Shown here: one piece after another, positions 17,077-26,373 of the stretch
How positions within the stretch are numbered: the first letter of the stretch is position 1
Layout of the letters: the number at the start of each line of letters is the position of its first letter
Assembly: GCF_001641825.1 (NCBI RefSeq)
Contig: NZ_LRFH01000004.1
Span: 62,001 to 126,000 of the forward strand
From: Guyparkeria sp. WRN-7
GTDB taxonomy: Bacteria; Pseudomonadota; Gammaproteobacteria; Halothiobacillales; Halothiobacillaceae
Length of the DNA stretch: 64,000 nt
Reading direction: 5' to 3'
Program-made: the position numbers and the translations under genes
The notes under the pieces: generated by a model
Databases searched by the model: none
What the model was told of the DNA's origin: nothing
The model's input: only the letters and a program-made list of their open reading frames with translations

Positions 17077-17784
17077 TCAGCCGACCGCGTCGGCAGCCGG
17101 TTCACCGCTGCGGGCGGCCCGGGCGGCACGGGCACGACGGGCCGTGCGCTGATCGACTGCCTGCTTGAAGGCGACCAACAGACCCAGCCCGATGAAGGCG
17201 CCCGGCGGCATCAGGGCCAGCAGGAAGGTCATCCGCTCGGGCAGGATACGCACGCCCCAGTCGACGGCCATCGGGCCGAACAGCTGCTCGGCGCCCGCCA
17301 GCAGCGTGCCGAAGCCGATCAGCTCACGCATGGCACCCAGGGTGATGAGCACCAGGCCGAATCCGGCCCCCATGACGAAACCGTCGAACACCGAAAAGCC
17401 GAAGGCGTGACGCGAGGCGAACCCCTCGGCGCGGGCGATGATGATGCAGTTGGTCACGATCAGCGGAATGAAGATGCCGAGCGTGTTGTAGAGCGAGTGG
17501 AAGTGCGCATTCATGATCAGCTCGATGATGGTCACCACCGAGGCGATCACCATCACGTAGACCGGCAGTCGGACCTCCGGGCGCACCCAGTCACGAATCA
17601 GCGAGACCACGCCGTTGGAGACCACCAGTGTCACCAGCGTGGCAATGGCAAGCCCGATCGCGTTGACCGTGGTGTTGGAGATCGCCAGCAACGGACACAG
17701 CCCCAGCACCTGCACCAGTGCCGGGTTGTTCTTCCACAGCCCGTCGAGGGCCAGTTCGGACAAGCGCGGCTCAGCCATCGTCAT
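17077..17784 (-). CDS. rnfE: Ion-translocating oxidoreductase subunit RnfE
   Basis: This 235-residue polytopic subunit is of the RnfA/RnfE/NqrD-NqrE type. Motifs include ALVQVLGLCPLLAISNT and IFIPLIVTNCIIIARAE, whose paired Cys residues belong to the intramembrane cluster region. It overlaps rnfG by 14 bases and is last in the operon. The C-terminal tail is Ala/Arg-rich. Confidence 0.93.
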   Translation of the reverse strand: MTMAEPRLSELALDGLWKNNPALVQVLGLCPLLAISNTTVNAIGLAIATLVTLVVSNGVVSLIRDWVRPEVRLPVYVMVIASVVTIIELIMNAHFHSLYNTLGIFIPLIVTNCIIIARAEGFASRHAFGFSVFDGFVMGAGFGLVLITLGAMRELIGFGTLLAGAEQLFGPMAVDWGVRILPERMTFLLALMPPGAFIGLGLLVAFKQAVDQRTARRARAARAARSGEPAADAVG

Positions 17785-18508
17785 GCTCCTCCCCTTGGTC
17801 GCCTACCGGCTGTTCGAACAGCTGGCGACGATGTTCGCGCACGTACAGCAACACGTCCTCGACCGCCTCGACCACCGCCCGCGGCGAGATCGTGGCGCCG
17901 GTGAACTGGTCGAAGACGCCACCGTCCTTCCTCACCGCCCAGTCCTCGAGCGGCGGGGCACCGAGACGACGGCCGGTGAAGTCGCTTATCCAGTCGGTCT
18001 TGTCGGCCTTGATCTTGTCGCCCAGCCCGGGGGTCTCGTTCTGTTCGAGCACCCGCACGCCGGTGATCACGGCATCCGCATCCACACCGACCAGCAGACG
18101 GATATCACCGCTATAGCCGCGATGGGTGACCACCGGGATGGCCACCGCCGTGACCCGGCCGGCCTCGCGAGCGCGAAAGCCCAGCTGACTGGCCTCCATG
18201 GCCCGCTCGCGTTCCTCGACCGTCAGCGAGGCCGGCAGTACATCGTCGTCGGGCGGGGTGATTACCGGCTCGCCGAGGTTGAGCGCTTGCGGATCCGGCA
18301 GGACGAAGGCGTCCTCGGCCGGGTTGTTGTCGTGGGTCTCGCTACCGAGCACGGCCATGATCTGACCAAGCAGTACCGCCTGGCGGTTGAGCTCGATCTG
18401 GTCCGCCGTCTTCTGCTGGGTGTAGGCGACGAAGCCCACGCCCAGGCCGAAGAACACCGCCAGGATCACCGTGGTGATCACGACGCGCCTGAGCTCCAGA
18501 TCCTTCAC
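17771..18508 (-). CDS. rnfG: Ion-translocating oxidoreductase subunit RnfG (covalent FMN)
   Basis: The GTG start at 18508 overlaps the rnfD stop (GTGA); 245 residues. One N-terminal membrane helix (RRVVITTVILAVFFGLGVGF) is followed by a periplasmic FMN-binding domain. The flavin is attached to Thr in FTGATISPRAV, the S/T-GAT-S/T motif of NqrC and RnfG. A longer frame runs upstream of the GTG, but there it only shadows rnfD. Confidence 0.93.
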   Translation of the reverse strand: MKDLELRRVVITTVILAVFFGLGVGFVAYTQQKTADQIELNRQAVLLGQIMAVLGSETHDNNPAEDAFVLPDPQALNLGEPVITPPDDDVLPASLTVEERERAMEASQLGFRAREAGRVTAVAIPVVTHRGYSGDIRLLVGVDADAVITGVRVLEQNETPGLGDKIKADKTDWISDFTGRRLGAPPLEDWAVRKDGGVFDQFTGATISPRAVVEAVEDVLLYVREHRRQLFEQPVGDQGEEHDDG

Positions 18509-19557
18509 GAGCCCTTCTCCTCGCCGGCACCGGCCCGGCCCTTGCGACCGAACACCGCCGGCTGCGTGTAGTAGTCGATCAGTGGCACCGCGAGATTCAT
18601 CAGCAGGATCGCGAAGGCCACCCCGTCGGGATAGTTGCCGAAGCTGCGAATCAGCACGGCAAGCACGCCGATGCCGAAACCGAACACCAGCCGCCCGCGC
18701 GGCGTGGTCGAGGCGGTCACGGGATCGGTGGCAACGAACAGGGCACCGAAGATCACCCCGCCACCGACAAGGTGGAACAGCGGATCGGCGAAGCGCTCGG
18801 GGTCGATCCCCCACAGCAGGGTTGCCATGACGAGCACGCCGACAATCATGGCCACGGGAATGTGCCAGCGGATCGCACCGCGCCAGAGCATCCACGCCCC
18901 GCCGGCCAGGAAGGCGAGATTGAGCCAGAGCGACCAGCCGCCACCCTGCCAGATCGAGGCACCCGCACCGGCCACCTCGCCGCCCTGGGTCAGCACCATG
19001 CGCCACTGGTCGAGCGGCGTGGCCTGGCTCAGGGCATCAAAAGCCATCCCGCCCGGCAGCACACCGAACAGGCTCCACTGCAATGCCTCGGCGAACGACA
19101 GGCTGGCCGCCCCGTCTTCGATCGGCGCGCCCCAGCGGGTCATCGCCTCGGGGAAGGACACCAGCAGCACCACGTAACCGACCATCGCCGGGTTGAACAG
19201 GTTGTAGCCGATCCCACCGTAGAGCTGCTTGGCGACCACCACGGCAAACACCGCACCGACCACCGGCAACCACCATGGCGCAAGGTTGGGCAGACACAGC
19301 GCCAGGATCCAGCCGGTGATCAGCACCGAGCGGTCGGTCAGTGCCGGGCGAAACGGCCGCGCCCGCAGCCACAGCATCAGCGCCTCGGCCAGCCAGGCGG
19401 CACCGACGGCGAGCAGGACGTTGATCAGCACGCCCCAGCCCAGCAGCCAGATGGCGGCGACGGTACCGGGCACCAAGGCCCACAGCACCGTGGTCATCAC
19501 ATCGGCAACGCTCGAAGGCGCCTCGACGTGCGGCGATGTCTGGACCGGAAACTTCAT
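18505..19557 (-). CDS. rnfD: Ion-translocating oxidoreductase subunit RnfD
   Basis: This 350-residue polytopic subunit is homologous to NqrB. The segments AKQLYGGIGYNLFNPAMVGY and GGGVIFGALFVATDPVTAS are typical. The Thr in SQATPLDQ is the likely covalent FMN site. The start overlaps the end of rnfC by four bases. Confidence 0.93.
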   Translation of the reverse strand: MKFPVQTSPHVEAPSSVADVMTTVLWALVPGTVAAIWLLGWGVLINVLLAVGAAWLAEALMLWLRARPFRPALTDRSVLITGWILALCLPNLAPWWLPVVGAVFAVVVAKQLYGGIGYNLFNPAMVGYVVLLVSFPEAMTRWGAPIEDGAASLSFAEALQWSLFGVLPGGMAFDALSQATPLDQWRMVLTQGGEVAGAGASIWQGGGWSLWLNLAFLAGGAWMLWRGAIRWHIPVAMIVGVLVMATLLWGIDPERFADPLFHLVGGGVIFGALFVATDPVTASTTPRGRLVFGFGIGVLAVLIRSFGNYPDGVAFAILLMNLAVPLIDYYTQPAVFGRKGRAGAGEEKGS

Positions 19558-21266
19558 GACGACCCTCCCGGCCGTTCGGGTGAGTCACTCGCCTCGCCGT
19601 TGGCGGGCGGCGCATCGGACGAGGCCTCGCCCCGCTGCACGCGTGCCTTGCGGGCCTTGGCCCGGGCGCGGGCGGCCTCGATGCTCATTGCCGCGGTGGA
19701 TTTCTCCTCGCCCTCCGGCTTAGCCGCCTTGCCGCCCGCCTTATCCCCGTCCGCGTCCTCGGCGGCGGCCTTCTCCTGGGCGGCCTTTACCGCGGCGCGC
19801 TTTTTCGCCAGGGCGGCCTCGCGCTCGGCCTTCTGCCGTTCGATGCGCTCGTTGTGGAATTCGAACCGTCGCCGGGCGTGCTCGGCCTTGGCCTTCTCGC
19901 GCTCGGCCGACCAGATCTCGGTCTTGGCGTGGCGGAAGTACTGCACCAGCGGAATGTGCGACGGGCAGACCGCCGAACAGACACCGCATTCGATGCAGTC
20001 GAACAGGTGGTAGTCGTGGCTGCGGTCGAACTGCTGGGCGCGGGCGTACCAGTAGAGCTGCTGCGGCAGCAGGTCGGCAGGGCAGGCCTCCGAGCAGCGC
20101 GAGCAGCGGATGCAGGGTTGCGGCGCGGGTGCCGGGTCACGGTCGACCGGGCGCATTGCCAGCAGGCAGTTGGTCGCCTTGACCACCGGCACCTCGTCCT
20201 CGTGCAGGGCGAATCCCATCATCGGCCCGCCCATCAACAGGCGGTCGACGCCCTCGGTGTAGCCGCCGGCCGCCTCGATCACCTTCGCCATCGGCGTGCC
20301 GATGCGCACGCGGAAGTTCTGCGGTTCGGCGACGCCACCGCCGGTGACGGTTACCACCCGCTCGGTCAGCGCCCGTCCCTCGACCACCGCATGCCAGCTG
20401 TTGGCCACCGTACCGACGTTCAGGCACAGCAGCTGGTAGTCGGTGACGTGACGGTTGCGCGGCACCTCGATGCCGGTGAGCGTGCGGATCAGCTGCTTCT
20501 CGCCGCCGGCCGGGTAGATGCTCGGCACCACCTTGATGGCGAAACGGTCCTCGTTTTCCTCGGCCGCCAGCCGGTCGATCACCGCCTGCAGCGCCTCGAC
20601 CGCCCGCGGCTTGTTGTCCTCGATGCCGATCAGGCAACGGGCCGCACCCACCGCGTGCAGCATCATCTGCGCCCCACGGATGATGGTCTCGGGCGCCTCC
20701 TGCATCAGGCGGTCGTCGCAGGAGATATACGGTTCGCACTCGGCGCCGTTGAGCACCAGCGTCTCCACCCCGCCCGGGTTGGCGGTGGCAAGCTTCACGG
20801 CCGTCGGGAAGACCGCCCCACCCAGGCCGACGATGCCGGCCTCGCGCAGGCGCGAGCGGATCTCTACCGGGCTCTTGTCCTCATAGTCGGGCCACGGGGG
20901 AAAGGGGTCGGCCGCTCGGTCCTCGCCGTCGGCAGCCAGCACGATGCTTTGTGCCGACAGACCACCCGGATGCGGCAGCCCGCGCGGCTCGATCGCCTTG
21001 ATCACCCCGGAGGTCGGGGCGTGGATGGCCGCGGAGATGAAATCGTCCGGACGGGCCAGGAGCTGGCCGCGGCGAACGTGATCGCCCACCGACACCACCG
21101 GGATGGCCGGGGCGCCGATGTGCATGTGCAGCGGCAGGACGTACTCGTCGACCAGCGGCATCTCGCCGATGGGCCGGTCACAGGCCGGTGCCTTGCGGGG
21201 CTCGACATCCAGACCGCCGTGAAAGCCGTGCAGTCCCGGCGAGACCGTCGCGCGCGCCTCAGGCAT
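19554..21266 (-). CDS. rnfC: Ion-translocating oxidoreductase subunit RnfC
   Basis: This 570-residue peripheral subunit carries the NADH/FMN module ([27 protein letters not shown]). Two 4Fe-4S motifs follow, [12 protein letters not shown] and [14 protein letters not shown]-terminal extension of about 130 residues, rich in Ala, Lys and Glu, is likely an extended coiled coil; such tails are common in gammaproteobacterial RnfC. It passes electrons between NADH and RnfB/ferredoxin. It overlaps rnfB by eight bases. Confidence 0.94.
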   Translation of the reverse strand: MPEARATVSPGLHGFHGGLDVEPRKAPACDRPIGEMPLVDEYVLPLHMHIGAPAIPVVSVGDHVRRGQLLARPDDFISAAIHAPTSGVIKAIEPRGLPHPGGLSAQSIVLAADGEDRAADPFPPWPDYEDKSPVEIRSRLREAGIVGLGGAVFPTAVKLATANPGGVETLVLNGAECEPYISCDDRLMQEAPETIIRGAQMMLHAVGAARCLIGIEDNKPRAVEALQAVIDRLAAEENEDRFAIKVVPSIYPAGGEKQLIRTLTGIEVPRNRHVTDYQLLCLNVGTVANSWHAVVEGRALTERVVTVTGGGVAEPQNFRVRIGTPMAKVIEAAGGYTEGVDRLLMGGPMMGFALHEDEVPVVKATNCLLAMRPVDRDPAPAPQPCIRCSRCSEACPADLLPQQLYWYARAQQFDRSHDYHLFDCIECGVCSAVCPSHIPLVQYFRHAKTEIWSAEREKAKAEHARRRFEFHNERIERQKAEREAALAKKRAAVKAAQEKAAAEDADGDKAGGKAAKPEGEEKSTAAMSIEAARARAKARKARVQRGEASSDAPPANGEASDSPERPGGSS

Positions 21267-21849
21267 GGGCCGGTGCCTCCTGACGAGCGGCCGGACCGCG
21301 GGTAGGTACGGGGTGGGCGGACTCGGGCATCGGGAAGCGGTAGGCCTCCACGCCTTCCTCGACCGGCACCATGTCGATGCAGTCGACCGGGCACGGCTCG
21401 ACGCACAACTCGCAGCCGGTGCACTCGTCCTCGATCACGGTGTGCATCTGCTTGGCAGCACCCAGGATCGCGTCGACCGGGCAGGCCTGGATGCACTTGG
21501 TACAGCCGATGCAGACCTCCTCGTCGATGATCGCGAGGGTCTTGACCTCCTGAATCTCGAGGTCATCGTCGAGCGGCTTGAACTCCACGTCGAGCAGATC
21601 GGCGAGATTGCGGATGGTCGACTCGCCGCCCGGCGGGCAGCGGTTGATGTCCGCCTCGCCCTTGGCCATCGCCTCGGCGTACGGCTTGCAGCCGGGATAG
21701 CCGCACTGGCCGCACTGCGTCTGCGGCAACAGCTCGTCGATCCGATCGGCGAGCGGGTTGCCCTCGACCCGGAAGAACTGCGCCGCCAGCCCCAGCAGCA
21801 CCCCGAACAGGATCGCCAGCCCGACGGCAAGAAGAATCGCCAGCCACAT
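21259..21849 (-). CDS. rnfB: Ion-translocating oxidoreductase subunit RnfB
   Basis: This 196-residue protein has an N-terminal membrane helix, then a 4Fe-4S domain ([17 protein letters not shown]) and two ferredoxin-type motifs ([12 protein letters not shown] and [12 protein letters not shown]). It is the ferredoxin-facing subunit. Its ATG shares one base with the rnfA stop (TGATG). Confidence 0.95.
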   Translation of the reverse strand: MWLAILLAVGLAILFGVLLGLAAQFFRVEGNPLADRIDELLPQTQCGQCGYPGCKPYAEAMAKGEADINRCPPGGESTIRNLADLLDVEFKPLDDDLEIQEVKTLAIIDEEVCIGCTKCIQACPVDAILGAAKQMHTVIEDECTGCELCVEPCPVDCIDMVPVEEGVEAYRFPMPESAHPVPTRGPAARQEAPAHA

Positions 21850-22436
21850 CAGACGGTCACCATCCCGGCAAAGCCCATGAAACCCAGTGCCATCAGCCCG
21901 GCCGTGACCAGGGCGATCGGCACCCCTTCGAAGGCCGCCGGCACGTCCGCCGCGGCCAGCCGCTCACGCAGAGCGGAAAACAGGATCAGCACCATCGAGA
22001 AGCCCACCGAGGCGCCAAAGCCGTACAGCGCCGACTCGATGAAGCTGTTCGCCTGCTGGACGTTGAGCAGCGCCACGCCCAGCACGGCGCAGTTGGTGGT
22101 GATCAGCGGCAGGTAGATACCCAGCACGTTGTGCAGCAGCGGGCTGGTCTTTCTCACCATCATCTCGGTGAAGTTGACCACCACGGCGATCACCACGATG
22201 AACATGATCGTGCGCAGGTAGCCCAGCCCCAGCGGCTCGAGCAGCCAGGCATGCGTGACGTAACTCGCGATCGCCGAGAGTGTCAGCACGAAGGTGGTCG
22301 CCAACGACATGCCGATGGCCGTCTCGACCTTGTTCGATACCCCGAGAAACGGGCACAGGCCGAGGAATTTCACCAGCACGAAGTTGTTGACCAGGATGGT
22401 GCTGATCAGGATGAGGATGTATTCAGTCAAGGCCAC
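21849..22436 (-). CDS. rnfA: Ion-translocating oxidoreductase subunit RnfA
   Basis: This 195-residue, six-helix subunit has [19 protein letters not shown] and [13 protein letters not shown]. The two Cys residues lie in the intramembrane Fe-S region shared with RnfE. The GTG at 22436 gives MALTEY; a TTG six bases on (MTEY) matches other RnfA starts, so the exact start is uncertain. It is the first gene of rnfABCDGE, which couples ferredoxin:NAD+ electron transfer to an ion gradient. In a sulfur oxidiser the likely use is driving electrons uphill to ferredoxin or to [Fe-S] regulators. Confidence 0.94.
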   Translation of the reverse strand: MALTEYILILISTILVNNFVLVKFLGLCPFLGVSNKVETAIGMSLATTFVLTLSAIASYVTHAWLLEPLGLGYLRTIMFIVVIAVVVNFTEMMVRKTSPLLHNVLGIYLPLITTNCAVLGVALLNVQQANSFIESALYGFGASVGFSMVLILFSALRERLAAADVPAAFEGVPIALVTAGLMALGFMGFAGMVTV

Positions 22437-22515
22437 CTACCGTGCGTCCCGGAAACCGCGCCGACGGGGCCGGCACTTTATGCGGCGAATGGTAACAAGG
22501 AAGTGCCGAGGGCCG

Positions 22516-22549
22516 CGAACCGGTATGTTCAATCATACCATTCGGTTCG
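22516..22549. promoter_or_regulatory. Inverted repeat with embedded extended -10 upstream of rnfA
   Basis: CGAACCG (22516-22522) and GTATG (22523-22527) pair with CATAC (22534-22538) and CGGTTCG (22543-22549): a 12-bp stem with a 4-base bulge. The minus strand contains TGGTATGAT, an extended -10, at 22532-22540, inside the repeat. It lies between dnaQ and rnfA. It could be the rnf promoter with an overlapping operator, or an end signal for dnaQ; no T-run follows. Confidence 0.35.
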
Positions 22550-22567
22550 TTCAACCCCGTGACCGAA

Positions 22568-23281
22568 TCAGGAACCGATGCCGGGCCAGGTAAACCCCTC
22601 GTCCACCTTCTTCAGCCGCTCGACCCAGTCGGCGTGGGCCGTAGCGGCCTCCGCCTCGGGCTCGATCACTCGCAGCCGCGGCCGGTCGCTCGGGATCGTG
22701 CCGAGCGCGGCCTGGCCGGCCGTGGCCGTCTCGGCGGGATTGTCGAACGAGAGGTCCCACTGCCCGCCGGTCAGGGCGAGATAGACGTCGGCGAGGATCT
22801 CGGAGTCCAGCAGCGCGCCGTGCAGGGTGCGATCGGAGTTGTCGATCTGGTAGCGGCGACACAGCGCATCGAGACTGTTGCGCTGCCCCGGGTGCTTGTC
22901 GCGGGCGATGGCGAGCGAGTCGGTGACCAGGTCGACGTGCTCGGACAGGGGCGGGAAGCCGGCGCGCTTGAGCTCGGCGTCGAGAAAGCCGACGTCGAAC
23001 GCCGCGTTGTGGATGATCAGCTCCGCGCCGCGGACGTAGTCGAGGAACTCCTCGACCACCTCGGCAAAGCGCGGCTTGTTCTCCAGAAAGTCGTTCGACA
23101 GCCCGTGGACGGCGAAGGCACCGGCATCCACTGCCCGCTCGGGGTTGAGGTACTGGTGGTAGTTGCGGTGCGTCAGGCGCCGCTCGACCAGCTCGACCGC
23201 GCCGATCTCGATCAGCCGGTGGCCTTCCTCGACCGGCATGCCGGTGGTTTCGGTATCCAGAACGATCTGTCGCAGTGTCAT
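22568..23281 (-). CDS. dnaQ: DNA polymerase III epsilon subunit (3'-5' proofreading exonuclease)
   Basis: This 237-residue DEDDh exonuclease has Exo I DTETTG, Exo II HNAAFDVGFLD and Exo III HGALLDSEILADVY. The C-terminal tail carries the region that binds the polymerase alpha subunit. Its ATG overlaps the stop of the YaiI-like gene by four bases. In enterics dnaQ is next to rnhA; here rnhA is 10 kb away. Confidence 0.94.
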   Translation of the reverse strand: MTLRQIVLDTETTGMPVEEGHRLIEIGAVELVERRLTHRNYHQYLNPERAVDAGAFAVHGLSNDFLENKPRFAEVVEEFLDYVRGAELIIHNAAFDVGFLDAELKRAGFPPLSEHVDLVTDSLAIARDKHPGQRNSLDALCRRYQIDNSDRTLHGALLDSEILADVYLALTGGQWDLSFDNPAETATAGQAALGTIPSDRPRLRVIEPEAEAATAHADWVERLKKVDEGFTWPGIGS

Positions 23282-23751
23282 CGACGGTTCTCGCTTCCGC
23301 TTTGGCGTTGATATTGGTTCAACCAGCGCTCCAGGGCGCTGGCGAATGCCTGCTTGTCCTTCGGTCCCAGCGGCGGCGGTCCGCCGGTGGCCACCCCGCT
23401 CTCGCGCAGGGTCTGCATGAACTCCCGCTGGGCCTGCCGGCCACGGATGGACTCGGCGGAATACGCCTCGCCACGCGGGCTGATCGCCGCCGCGCCCTTG
23501 GCCAGCACCTCGGCGGCCAGCTCGATGTCGGCGGTGATCACCAGCTCGCCCGGGCTCACCCGCTCGACGATGGCATTGTCGGCGACATCGAAGCCCGGTG
23601 CCACCTGCAGGAAGCTGACCCGACGGGAACGCGGCGTCGGCAGCGGATGATTGGCCACCAGCACGACGTCCACGCCCACCCGGTCGGCGGCACGGAACAG
23701 CATCGTCTTGATCGGCCCCGGACAGGCATCGGCATCAACCCAGATGGACAA
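23278..23751 (-). CDS. YaiI/YqxD family protein (DUF188)
   Basis: This 157-residue protein begins MSIWVDADACP, as in E. coli YaiI, from a TTG codon behind GAGGAGA. A PIN-like acidic fold is suggested by WVDADACPGPIK and VITADIELA. The conserved PRGEAYSAESI and GGPPPLGPKDKQAF segments are present. Its function is not established. It is translationally coupled to dnaQ. Confidence 0.88.
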   Translation of the reverse strand: MSIWVDADACPGPIKTMLFRAADRVGVDVVLVANHPLPTPRSRRVSFLQVAPGFDVADNAIVERVSPGELVITADIELAAEVLAKGAAAISPRGEAYSAESIRGRQAQREFMQTLRESGVATGGPPPLGPKDKQAFASALERWLNQYQRQSGSENRR

Positions 23752-23885
23752 GCGGTTCTCCTCGGCACTCGCCCGAACCGGGCGGGCGGTAAATGATCGG
23801 TCCCCGATGATACGTGAGCCCGTCGAGATCGCGGCGCACCACGATTGCTATCATGCCCCGTCATTCAGCCCAGACAGGACCGAAC

Positions 23886-25061
23886 ATGGACTTCGACGTG
23901 GTGATCATCGGCGCGGGCGCGGCCGGCCTGATGTGCGCGGCCACCGCCGGCTACCGCGGCCGCCGGGTGCTGGTGCTCGATCATGCCCGCAAGGCGGGCC
24001 AGAAGATCCTGATGTCCGGTGGCGGGCGCTGCAACTTCACCAACCTCAACAGCACGCCGAACCAGTTTCTCTCGGCCAACCCGCGCTTCTGCATCTCGGC
24101 ACTCAAGCGCTACCCGCCGTCGGCCTTTCTCGAACTGGTCGAGCGCCACGGCATCGACTACGTCGAGAAGGCCCCGGGCCAGCTGTTCTGTGCCGGCAAG
24201 GCGCGTGAGATCGTCGACATGCTGCTGACCGAGTGCGACTGGGCCGGCGCCGAGGTACGCATGAAGACCGGGGTCGAGGCGATCGAGGTGATCTCCGGCG
24301 GCTACCGCCTGCGCACCGCGTCTGGCCCCGTCACCACCGAGTCGCTGGTGATCGCCACCGGCGGGCTGTCGATCCCGACCATGGGCGCGACCCCGTTCGG
24401 CTACGAGGTCGCCCGCCAGTTCGGCCTGACGGTGCTGCCCACACGCGCCGGGCTGGTGCCCTTCACCCTGCATCCCGCGCTCAAGGAACGCCTCGCTCCG
24501 CTGGCCGGCATCAGCGTGCCCGTGGCCGTGACCGCGGGCGGGATGCGCTTCGAGGAGCCGATGCTGTTCACTCATCGCGGCCTGTCGGGCCCGGCGATGC
24601 TGCAGATCTCGAGCTTCTGGCAGCCGGGTGAACCACTGGTCATCGACCTGTTGCCCGGCCGTGACGTCGCCGCCGAGCTGGCCGAACGACGCGCCCGACA
24701 CCCGCAAGGCACGGTGCTGCAGTATCTCGACGAGCACCTGCCGCGCCGGCTGGTCCGCGTGCTTTGCGACTGGCACGGCTGGTCGGGTCCGTTGCAGGAA
24801 TATTCGCGCGACGACATCGCCACCGTCGCCGACCACCTGCAGCGCTGGGCGGTCAACCCGGCCGGCACCGAGGGCTACCGCACCGCCGAAGTGACACTCG
24901 GCGGGGTCGACACCCGCGCACTGTCCTCGCAAAGCATGGAAGCGCGCGACCAGCCGGGTCTATTCTTCATTGGCGAGGTGGTCGACGTGACCGGCCACCT
25001 CGGCGGCCACAATTTCCAATGGGCCTGGGCCTCCGGGGTCGCCGCCGGCCAGGTGGCCTGA
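23886..25061 (+). CDS. HI0933/YhiN-family NAD(P)/FAD-dependent oxidoreductase
   Basis: With the start at MDFDVVIIGAG (AGGA site) the protein has 391 residues. The N-terminal FAD-binding GAGAAGLMCA and the family signature GRCNFTNLN are present. THRGLSGPAML, TLGGVDTRALSSQSMEA and HLGGHNFQWAWASG follow at the C-terminus. It is a cytoplasmic flavoprotein of unknown substrate. It is followed 28 bases later by the MgtC/DUF4010 gene on the same strand. Confidence 0.88.
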   Translation: MDFDVVIIGAGAAGLMCAATAGYRGRRVLVLDHARKAGQKILMSGGGRCNFTNLNSTPNQFLSANPRFCISALKRYPPSAFLELVERHGIDYVEKAPGQLFCAGKAREIVDMLLTECDWAGAEVRMKTGVEAIEVISGGYRLRTASGPVTTESLVIATGGLSIPTMGATPFGYEVARQFGLTVLPTRAGLVPFTLHPALKERLAPLAGISVPVAVTAGGMRFEEPMLFTHRGLSGPAMLQISSFWQPGEPLVIDLLPGRDVAAELAERRARHPQGTVLQYLDEHLPRRLVRVLCDWHGWSGPLQEYSRDDIATVADHLQRWAVNPAGTEGYRTAEVTLGGVDTRALSSQSMEARDQPGLFFIGEVVDVTGHLGGHNFQWAWASGVAAGQVA

Positions 25062-25089
25062 GACGAACGACGCGGACAACGGGGTGGGC

Positions 25090-26373
25090 ATGGACAGTCT
25101 GACCGGTCAGTTTCTGCAGGAAAACCAGTCACTGGTGTTGCTGACGGTCTCCCTTCTGCTGGGGGCGCTGATCGGCCTGGAACGCGGCTGGTCGAGCCGA
25201 CAGAAGGAAGCCGGCGAGCGGATTGCCGGCATCCGCACCCACGCACTGCTGGGCCTGCTCGGCGGGCTCGCCGCCCTGCTCTCGACAGAGCTGACCGACT
25301 GGGCCTTCCCCACCCTGCTGCTCGCCGTCACTGCCGTGGCGCTGGTGGCCTGGCGCACCCGGGCCCAGTCGGTGCGCAATTTCAGCATCACCGACAGCGT
25401 CGGTCTGCTGATCACCTTCTGCCTAGGGGCCGTCGCCGTGGCGGTCGACGTGGTGGTCGCCACCGCGGCGGCGGTGGTGACCGCGATGATCCTCGACAAC
25501 AAGGAAGAAATTCACGGCCTGCTGAAAAAGCTCGAGGCGCGCGAGCTGGACGCCGCCTTCAAGCTGCTGCTGATCAGCGCGGTGATGCTGCCCCTGCTGC
25601 CCAACGAACCGCTGGGACCGGGCGGCGCGCTCAATCCCTACCAGATCTGGTGGATGGTGGTGCTGATCGCCTCGATCTCGTTCGTCGGCTACTTCGCCAT
25701 CCGCGTCGGCGGCGCCGAGAAGGGCATCCTGTTCACCAGTCTGTTCGCGGGCCTGAGCTCGTCGACGGCACTGACGCTGCACTTTGCCCGCCAGTCACGC
25801 CGCCTGCCCGAACTGGACCCGATGCTCGCCGTCGGCATCCTGATCGCCTGCGGCACCATGTTCCCGCGGGTACTGCTGGTGGCCACGGCAGTGCACCCGC
25901 CCATCTTCGATGCGCTGTTGTGGCCGGTGGTGGTAATGACGGTGCTGCTGATCGTCCCGGCCGCCTTCATGTGGCAACACGCCCGGCATCGCAGCACGAT
26001 CAAGCAGCCGCAGCTGACGCAGAACCCGCTCGACCTGAACTCCGCGCTGCTGTTCGGCGCCCTGCTGACCGTGATCATGCTCGCCGGCGAATGGCTGCGC
26101 GAGTGGCTCGGCAGTGCCGGCATCTACCTGCTGGCTGCCTCCTCGGGCGTGGCCGACGTGGATGCGATCAACCTGTCGCTGACCCGCATGGCACGCGACA
26201 GCATCGACATCCACACCGCCGTGCTGGGCATCATCATCGCCTCGGCGGTGAACAACATCGTCAAGACCGGAATCGCCGGCAGCATCGGCACCCGCCGGCT
26301 GGGACTGCATGTCGCCGCGCCCATGATCGTTTCGCTCGCCGGTGGCCTGCTCACCGCCTGGCTGCTGATCTAG
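25090..26373 (+). CDS. MgtC/SapB-DUF4010 membrane protein
   Basis: This protein of about 427 residues has many membrane helices. The N-terminal part is the MgtC/SapB domain (LLGALIGLERGW, AGIRTHALLGLLGGL), and the C-terminal part matches the DUF4010 layout (SSTALTLHFA, AASSGVADVDAINLS, ASAVNNIVKTG). The transported ion, if any, is unknown. A GTG six bases upstream is an alternative start. Its TAG stop overlaps the RND permease stop on the other strand in the sequence CTAG. Confidence 0.85.
   Translation: MDSLTGQFLQENQSLVLLTVSLLLGALIGLERGWSSRQKEAGERIAGIRTHALLGLLGGLAALLSTELTDWAFPTLLLAVTAVALVAWRTRAQSVRNFSITDSVGLLITFCLGAVAVAVDVVVATAAAVVTAMILDNKEEIHGLLKKLEARELDAAFKLLLISAVMLPLLPNEPLGPGGALNPYQIWWMVVLIASISFVGYFAIRVGGAEKGILFTSLFAGLSSSTALTLHFARQSRRLPELDPMLAVGILIACGTMFPRVLLVATAVHPPIFDALLWPVVVMTVLLIVPAAFMWQHARHRSTIKQPQLTQNPLDLNSALLFGALLTVIMLAGEWLREWLGSAGIYLLAASSGVADVDAINLSLTRMARDSIDIHTAVLGIIIASAVNNIVKTGIAGSIGTRRLGLHVAAPMIVSLAGGLLTAWLLI

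Noticed and set aside
18509-19006. Upstream extension of RnfG giving a 411-residue protein
   Set aside because: This part overlaps rnfD in another frame and looks like shadow sequence; the GTG at 18508 gives a normal RnfG.
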